Assembly: GCF_030053835.1 (NCBI RefSeq)
Contig: NZ_CP125655.1
Location: 2,604,001 to 2,668,000, forward strand
DNA length: 64,000 bases
Direction of reading: 5' to 3'
Source of the DNA: Cellulomonas sp. ES6
GTDB lineage: Bacteria; Actinomycetota; Actinomycetes; Actinomycetales; Cellulomonadaceae
Made by a program: the position numbers and the translations under genes. Shown piece by piece: positions 59,100 through 64,000 of this stretch; position 1 is the stretch's first letter, and each line of letters opens with the position of its first letter. The notes under the pieces were generated by a model, which ran no database searches, was not told the DNA's origin, and saw only the letters and a list, made by a program, of their open reading frames with translations.

Positions 59100-62000
59100 T
59101 CAGGCCAGCAGCTCGCGCACCTCCGCCGCGGTGACGGCGGCCGAGAACAGGTCCCCGTCGTCGACCACGGCGTCGACGAGCGCGGCCTTGCGCCGCTGCA
59201 GCGCCACGACCTTCTCCTCGATCGTGCCCGCCGCGAGCAGCCGGTAGACCATCACGGTGCGGTGCTGACCGATGCGGTGCGCGCGGTCGACGGCCTGCTG
59301 CTCGACGGCCGGGTTCCACCAGGGGTCCAGCAGGAACACGTAGTCGGCCTCGGTGAGGTTCAGGCCCGTGCCGCCGGCCCGCAGGCTGAGCAGGAACACC
59401 GGGGCGTCGCCGCGGCGGAACCCGTCCACGACCTCCTCGCGGCGGGTCGTCGAGCCGTCGAGGTACGCGTGCTCGACGCCGGCGGCGGTCAGCCGCTCCG
59501 CGACGAGCCGCAGGTAGGACGTGAACTGGCTGAACACGAGCGCCCGGTGGCCCTCGGCGACGACGTCGGCGATCTGCTCCACCAGCGCCTCGGTCTTCGC
59601 CGACGGCACGCCGGCCAGGGCCGGGTCGATGAGGGAGGCGTCGAGCGCGAGCATCCGCAGCAGCGTGAGCGAGCGGTAGACGATGAACCGCTGCCGGTCC
59701 AGGTCGTCGACGAGCCCGAGGACCTTCTGCCGCTCGAGCTGGAGGTACCGGTCGTACACCGCGCGGTGCTCCGGGGAGAGCTCGACGGCGAGCGTCTGCT
59801 CCTGCCGGTCGGGCAGGTCCGCGGCGACCAGGTCCTTGGTGCGGCGCAGCAGGAACGGCCGGACGCGCCGCCGCAGCCGGTCGAGCCGCACGGACCGCAG
59901 GCGCTCGGCGCTCGCGGGCAGGTCACCCGCGCCGGGCCCGGTGCTGATGCCCGCGTGCACGCCCTCGATGGGACGCACGTAGTGGTCGGCGAACCGGCGC
60001 GCGGACGGCAGTAGGCCCGGCGTCGTGAGGGCGAGCAGCGCGTGCAGCTCGGTCAGCGAGTTCTCGACGGGCGTCCCGGTGACCGCCAGCGTGAACGGGA
60101 CGCCGAGGTCGCGGACGGCCCGGTGCCCCCGCGACGCGGCGTTCTTCACCTGCTGCGCCTCGTCCAGGACGACCCCGGCCCAGCCGTCGCCGGCGGCGGC
60201 GACGCGGGCGTACGCGTCCGCGTCCAGCCGCAGCAGCGCGTAGCTGGTGACGACGACGTCCGCCCCGCGGGCGACCTGAGCGAGGGGCGTCGGCGCGGTC
60301 GCCTCGGTGCCCGCCACCCGGCGGACCGTCAGGCCGGGGGTGAAGCGGGCCGCCTCGGCGACCCAGTTCGGGACGACGGAGGTCGGCGCGACCACGAGGA
60401 ACGGCCGGTGCGGCTCCGCCGGCCCGCGCTGCTCGACGGCGTGCTGCACGAGCGCGAGCGTCTGCACCGTCTTGCCGAGGCCCATGTCGTCCGCCAGCAC
60501 GCCCCCGACCCGGTGCCGCCACAGGAACGCGAGCCACCGGAACCCCTCGGCCTGGTACGGGCGCAGCTCCGCCCGCAGGCCGGCGGGCAGCGGCACCGTC
60601 CCGCCGGCCGGGTCCTGCGCCTCGGCCAGGAGCGCCTGCCACGCGGGGGCGGCCTCGGCCTCGTCCGCCAGCTCGGCCAGCTCCTGCCACAGGGCCGTCT
60701 GGTGCCGGCTGATCCGCAGGCCCGTCTCCCACTCGGTGAGGTCGCGGGCCTCCGCGATGAGCTCGACCAGGGGCTGGAGCGCGGGGTGGTCCAGGGACAG
60801 GTAGGTGTGGTCGACCAGCAGGAGCTTGCGCCGGCCCTTCGCGAGGGCCGTGAACAGCGGCACGAACGGCACCGTCCGGCCCTCCAGGGTCACGGTCACG
60901 CCGAGGTCGAACCAGTCGTTCTGCTCGGTGGGCTGCGCGGTCACGGTGAGCACGGGCGTGCCCCGCAGCTCGCGGTACGCCGGGGCGTCGCCGACCGTGT
61001 CCACCCGCACGCCCGGCAGGCCCGCGAGGCGCGGCAGCACGGTCGTGGCGGCCTCCGCGGCCTCCACGTCGCGCAGGGTCAGCCGCCGCGGCAGCTCGCC
61101 GCCCGGTGCGGCGTCCCCGGCCGCGTCGTCCGGCCACCACCCCGCGGGCAGCGCGCCACCGAGCAGCGCCCGCGGGTCCGGCGTGGGCGCCGCGGCGCGG
61201 CCGGCGTCCCAGCGCCAGGCCAGGTCGAGCACGTGGCCGGGGGAGTGCGTCGCGGTCAGGACGAGCGTCGGGGGTGCGGGCGGCGGGAGGTCCACGGTCC
61301 CGTCGGCGCTCGTGACCTCCATCCCGGCCCGCAGCGCCGGCAGGTGCTCAGCGAGGAACGCGGGCGCCTCGGCGTCGGGCACCACGACGCCGGCCCCCAG
61401 CGCGTGGCCCACCGTCCGGCCGCCGGCCGCCCCGAGCAGCGCGAGGTGCTGCGGCGTCAGCGGCTCCGCGACCGGCGCGAGCACGACGTCGCGGGGCCGC
61501 GCCGGGTCGGCCACCCACACGCCGTGCGTCCCGACCGGGTGCGCGTGGCGGACGGGCACCGCCGCGTCGTCGACGGTGACCCGGGCGCCGAGCCGGATGC
61601 CGCCGTCGACCCGGGTGGCGTCGATGCCCACCGCGGCTGCCGCCGCGACGCGGACCTCAGCCCGCGCGGACGCCCCGACGAGGGGCAGCCCGAGGCCGTC
61701 CGCCTGGGCCAGCAGCTCCCACAGCACGGGGTTGACGAAGTCGTCGAGGAACAGCCAGCCCGGGTCGTCCCCGGGCCGGGGAGGCCGGCCCGCCCGGTGC
61801 AGCGCCCCGAGCTGGCACAGCCAGCGGTGCTGGGCGTCGTCCAGGTCGAGCCGCTCCTGCAGGTGCGGCAGGTTCGACCACGTGAGGCCGGCGCGTGCCC
61901 AGCCGCGCGCGGTGCGGACCACCGGGCGTGCGCCGAGGCGAAGCTCGCCGCTGCCGGGGGCGCCGTCCGCCGGGGTCCGGCGCCCGGCGGCGCGCGAGGT

Positions 62001-62159
62001 CGGGCCGTTCCAGCGGTCCCGCGTCCGGGGCGTCAGCTCGCGGACCTCCAGCTGGAGCGCGGCCCGGCCGGAGCGCGCCGCGTCCTCGGTGCCTCCCCAC
62101 GCGAGCAGCCCGTCGAGCACGGCGTGCCACGGCTCGGGTGGGACGGGGGGCTCGGGCAC
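59100..62159 (-). CDS. SNF2-family DEAD/H helicase
   Basis: A 1019-residue Swi2/Snf2 ATPase. The N-terminal 480 residues resemble the SNF2-associated domain of bacterial RapA/HepA-like proteins (DDFVNPVLWELLAQADGL). Motor: ADDMGLGKTVQTLAL (Walker A), VVLDEAQQVKN (DEAQ box), TLAVTGTPVENS (III), LRRTKDLVAADLPDRQEQ, and in lobe 2 LVFSQFTSYL and DRAHRIGQHRTVMVYRL (VI). It remodels protein-DNA or protein-RNA contacts. GTG start; CACGAT six bases upstream suggests a leaderless message, but the start is uncertain. Confidence 0.93.
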   Translation of the reverse strand: MPEPPVPPEPWHAVLDGLLAWGGTEDAARSGRAALQLEVRELTPRTRDRWNGPTSRAAGRRTPADGAPGSGELRLGARPVVRTARGWARAGLTWSNLPHLQERLDLDDAQHRWLCQLGALHRAGRPPRPGDDPGWLFLDDFVNPVLWELLAQADGLGLPLVGASARAEVRVAAAAAVGIDATRVDGGIRLGARVTVDDAAVPVRHAHPVGTHGVWVADPARPRDVVLAPVAEPLTPQHLALLGAAGGRTVGHALGAGVVVPDAEAPAFLAEHLPALRAGMEVTSADGTVDLPPPAPPTLVLTATHSPGHVLDLAWRWDAGRAAAPTPDPRALLGGALPAGWWPDDAAGDAAPGGELPRRLTLRDVEAAEAATTVLPRLAGLPGVRVDTVGDAPAYRELRGTPVLTVTAQPTEQNDWFDLGVTVTLEGRTVPFVPLFTALAKGRRKLLLVDHTYLSLDHPALQPLVELIAEARDLTEWETGLRISRHQTALWQELAELADEAEAAPAWQALLAEAQDPAGGTVPLPAGLRAELRPYQAEGFRWLAFLWRHRVGGVLADDMGLGKTVQTLALVQHAVEQRGPAEPHRPFLVVAPTSVVPNWVAEAARFTPGLTVRRVAGTEATAPTPLAQVARGADVVVTSYALLRLDADAYARVAAAGDGWAGVVLDEAQQVKNAASRGHRAVRDLGVPFTLAVTGTPVENSLTELHALLALTTPGLLPSARRFADHYVRPIEGVHAGISTGPGAGDLPASAERLRSVRLDRLRRRVRPFLLRRTKDLVAADLPDRQEQTLAVELSPEHRAVYDRYLQLERQKVLGLVDDLDRQRFIVYRSLTLLRMLALDASLIDPALAGVPSAKTEALVEQIADVVAEGHRALVFSQFTSYLRLVAERLTAAGVEHAYLDGSTTRREEVVDGFRRGDAPVFLLSLRAGGTGLNLTEADYVFLLDPWWNPAVEQQAVDRAHRIGQHRTVMVYRLLAAGTIEEKVVALQRRKAALVDAVVDDGDLFSAAVTAAEVRELLA

Positions 62160-62218
62160 CGGGCGATCGTGCCACAGGCCCCCGACAACCTCCGGGGCCG
62201 TCAGAGGGCGGGCGGCCG

Positions 62219-62974
62219 TCAGCCCCGCAGCGGGCCCGTGGCCTGCTCGACCGCCTCGCGGGCCCCGTCCGCCTCGCGCGTCGCGGCGAGCACGGCGTCG
62301 ACGTCGGTGCGGTCGACCGGCGCCGCGAGGACGGCCTCCGCCCCGGCCAGCGCCTCGCCGAGCACCGCGCGCTGCTCGGGCGTCCCGCGTCCCTCCGCCA
62401 GCGCGGAGGCCGCGGGTCCCGTCGCGCTCCGCAGCGCGTCCCGGGCGGACGCGAGCGCCGAGGTCGCCCGGCTCAGCTCCCAGGCGGCCGAGGACTCGGC
62501 CGCGTCCGCGGACGCCGCGCGGACCTCGGCGGCGCTGCGTCCTGCCGCCCGGGCGTGCTCCCGCGCGGCGGCGGCGCGCTCCGGGCGGGACCCGGTCGCG
62601 TCCGGAGCGGGCCCCAGGGCGGCCGCCTCCTCGAGCGCCTCGGCGAGCGCGTCGCGCGTCGCGTCGGACTCGACCCGGCCGGCCGTGCTGAGCAGCACCT
62701 GCTCCCCGGCGGAGGCCGCGTCGTCCAGGTCCGCGACCGCCGCGGCGAGCTCCTGCTGCGCCGCGGCGAGCACCCGCTCCTCCCGGGCGACCTGCTGCTG
62801 GTGGCGCAGCAGCCACGCGCCGCCGCCGACGGCGAGCGCGAGGACGAGCAGCGCGACGAGCGCCGTCGCGCGGCGGCCGCGCTCGCCGGTCACCGGCGAC
62901 GCGGGCGGCGTCGACGGCATCGGCGGCGCCGGTGTCGCGGCGGCCGGGTCGGGGGCGGGCGTCGTGGGGGGCAT
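62219..62974 (-). CDS. Membrane-anchored coiled-coil protein
   Basis: A 251-residue protein that I do not recognise. A 35-residue Pro/Ala/Thr-rich cytoplasmic lead is followed by one helix (ATALVALLVLALAVGGGAWLL). A long Ala-rich outside part follows, with heptad-like spacing, rich in Ala, Glu, Arg and Asp (EERVLAAAQQELAAAVADLDD onward), likely coiled-coil. ATG chosen at MPPTTPAPDP. Structural or envelope role possible. Confidence 0.7.
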   Translation of the reverse strand: MPPTTPAPDPAAATPAPPMPSTPPASPVTGERGRRATALVALLVLALAVGGGAWLLRHQQQVAREERVLAAAQQELAAAVADLDDAASAGEQVLLSTAGRVESDATRDALAEALEEAAALGPAPDATGSRPERAAAAREHARAAGRSAAEVRAASADAAESSAAWELSRATSALASARDALRSATGPAASALAEGRGTPEQRAVLGEALAGAEAVLAAPVDRTDVDAVLAATREADGAREAVEQATGPLRG

Positions 62975-63101
62975 GCGGGTCCTGCGGGTCGGGTCGGGAG
63001 GGCACCATCCTCCCCCCTCGGGCCCGGTGGTCGCGCAGGACCCCGCCGACACGCGCCCGAGGACTTCCTGGGAGCGGGCTGAGGATGACAGGATGGGCGT
63101 C

Positions 63102-63146
63102 ATGACCAGCACGGACGTCCTCCAGCACCGGTGGTCCGCGTGCTGA
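63102..63146 (+). CDS. Possible 14-aa upstream ORF
   Basis: MTSTDVLQHRWSAC, from ATG to TGA, with AGGAT about ten bases upstream. Its TGA overlaps the start region of the next gene (GTG 63131 or 63140), which suggests coupling. It ends in Cys, as do some sulfur-related leader peptides. Low confidence. Confidence 0.25.
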   Translation: MTSTDVLQHRWSAC

Positions 63147-63337
63147 GCGGGTCGACCGACGCGCTGGTGGAGATCGTGCTCCGGCTCGCCTCCGCCCTCG
63201 TCGAGCGCGTGGTCGCCGGCGGCGGAGCGGTGACGGAGCTCGCCGCGCAGTGGTCGTGGACCGTCGTCGGCCCGGCGCTCGGCCTGGTCGCCGTCGCGCT
63301 CGTGCTGGGCGCGTGGACGGCGTTCTGGGACGACTGA
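63131..63337 (+). CDS. Small hypothetical membrane protein, 68 aa
   Basis: The ORF starts at GTG 63131 or 63140. An amphipathic first half (STDALVEIVLRLASALVERVV) precedes one predicted helix (WTVVGPALGLVAVALVLGAW) and ends in FWDD. No family recognised. No clear Shine-Dalgarno; translation may be coupled to the mini-ORF at 63102. Confidence 0.5.
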   Translation: MVRVLSGSTDALVEIVLRLASALVERVVAGGGAVTELAAQWSWTVVGPALGLVAVALVLGAWTAFWDD

Positions 63338-63353
63338 CGTCGGACCCCGCACC

Positions 63354-63359
63354 TAGCCT
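63354..63359 (+). promoter_or_regulatory. -10 box of leaderless Fpg/Nei gene
   Basis: TAGCCT with a 6-base gap to the ATG at 63366. Confidence 0.45.
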
Positions 63360-63365
63360 GGGCGC

Positions 63366-64000
63366 ATGCCCGAGGGTCACACCGTCCACCGCATCGCCCG
63401 CCAGTTCGCCCGGGACCTCGTCGGCCACCGACCGGCGGTGTCGTCCCCGCAGGGACGGTTCGCCGCCGGTGCCGCGCTGCTCGACGGCCGGGAGCTGCTG
63501 ACCTCGGCGGCCGTCGGCAAGCAGCTGTTCCTCGGCTTCGAGGGCGGGCACGTGCTGCGGGTGCACCTGGGGCTGTACGGCGCCTGGGACTTCGCCGGCG
63601 TCGTCTCGCCCCTGGAGGACGGCGTCGCCGCGGTCGCCAGCCTCGGCGCCCCCCGGGTCCGGCGCCGGCTGCGGATGGGCGAGGGGGAGCGGGAGGGCGA
63701 CGTCGGGGCCGAGGTCGAGGAGTTCCCGCCGGCACCGGTCGGGCAGGTGCGCGTCCGGATCGCCACGGAGGCGACGGTGGCCGACCTGCGCGGCCCGACG
63801 GCGTGCGAGGTGCTCGACCCGGCCGCGACCGCCGCCGCGATCGACCGGCTCGGGCCCGACCCGGCGGTCGAGGACGACGTCCGCGCCCGGGTCACCGGGA
63901 CGCCGTCGGAGGCGGCCGGGCCCGGGGCCGGCGACGTCGTGGTGCAGCGCCTCACCGCGCGCCGCACGCCCGTCGGCCAGCTCCTCATGGACCAGGCCGT
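63366..64000 (+). CDS. Fpg/Nei-family DNA glycosylase, 5' part
   Basis: The first 211 residues of a base-excision-repair enzyme; the gene runs off the window. MPEGHTVHR is the start of Nei-type enzymes: after Met removal the catalytic Pro1 and Glu2 come first. VGKQLFLGFEGGHVLRVHLGLYG contains the conserved Lys and the His/Leu loop, and DLRGPTACEVLDP is the next block. QRLTARRTPVGQLLMDQAV leads into the helix-two-turn-helix. The MPEGHTV form fits the Nei (endonuclease VIII) branch. The zinc finger is outside the window. Confidence 0.93.
   Translation, partial: MPEGHTVHRIARQFARDLVGHRPAVSSPQGRFAAGAALLDGRELLTSAAVGKQLFLGFEGGHVLRVHLGLYGAWDFAGVVSPLEDGVAAVASLGAPRVRRRLRMGEGEREGDVGAEVEEFPPAPVGQVRVRIATEATVADLRGPTACEVLDPAATAAAIDRLGPDPAVEDDVRARVTGTPSEAAGPGAGDVVVQRLTARRTPVGQLLMDQA

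Noticed and set aside
59100..63566. 1488-codon minus-strand frame
   Set aside because: Only the part from 59100 to 62159 is the SNF2 helicase; the rest is antisense to the Fpg/Nei gene, or the wrong frame of the coiled-coil gene.

Overview
The window is about 75% G+C. GTG starts are common, 4-base GTGA gene overlaps recur, and at least ten genes have a -10 box only 6-7 bases before the start codon (leaderless transcripts). With a sortase-E type LAETG surface protein, a Septum_form lipoprotein and DUF1540 and Csp proteins, this points to an actinobacterium, probably Micrococcales near Cellulomonas. That placement is inference; no rRNA or marker gene is present.

Layout. (1) 1-3485: end of a DUF1540 gene, an NmrA-like protein, a small unknown, upp and tadA. 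(2) 3619-43243: a 40-kb carbohydrate island. It holds a CUT1 ABC transporter split between its two ends (binding protein at 3619, permeases at 41295-43243, no ATPase); three different GH38-type proteins; GH84; GH2 beta-mannosidase; GH1; a clan GH-D-like protein; an FAD oxidoreductase; a tandem metallo-beta-lactamase protein; a ROK kinase; a SIS isomerase; a large unknown protein; and a LacI-family regulator. A 14-bp palindrome, TGGNATCGATNCCA, lies at or near the predicted transcription starts of eight transcription units in the island, so one regulator (most likely the LacI protein at 35746) probably controls all of it. None of the glycosidases has a visible signal peptide. The picture is import of mannose-rich oligosaccharides, such as N-glycan fragments, and their breakdown in the cytoplasm. 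(3) Nested inside the island (16793-24648) is an independent module: DeoR regulator, OtnK-type kinase and OtnC-type aldolase on one strand, and FGGY kinase, YihT/LacD-type aldolase, Asp/Glu racemase and a GH13_18 sugar phosphorylase on the other. A perfect TGTTCG-ATAA-CGAACA palindrome separates the two arms. This enzyme combination matches no pathway I know. (4) 43467-64000: mostly housekeeping and regulatory genes: sirtuin, tRNA-Ser(CGA), copper-storage protein, DMT transporter, RpiR regulator, PanE-like reductase, MmyB-type regulator with SDR, Septum_form lipoprotein, a DPDPST-repeat surface protein, a two-component system, DUF2993 and MMPL proteins, a SNF2 helicase, a coiled-coil membrane protein and a truncated Fpg/Nei glycosylase.

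Other points: an MFS gene (32372-33723) is split by a one-base frameshift. The intergenic regions 16585-16766 and 36801-37174 carry tandem and inverted repeats, one pair with compensatory changes in a stem. A 30-codon Cys-rich ORF (45557-45649) sits behind a near-consensus leaderless promoter.
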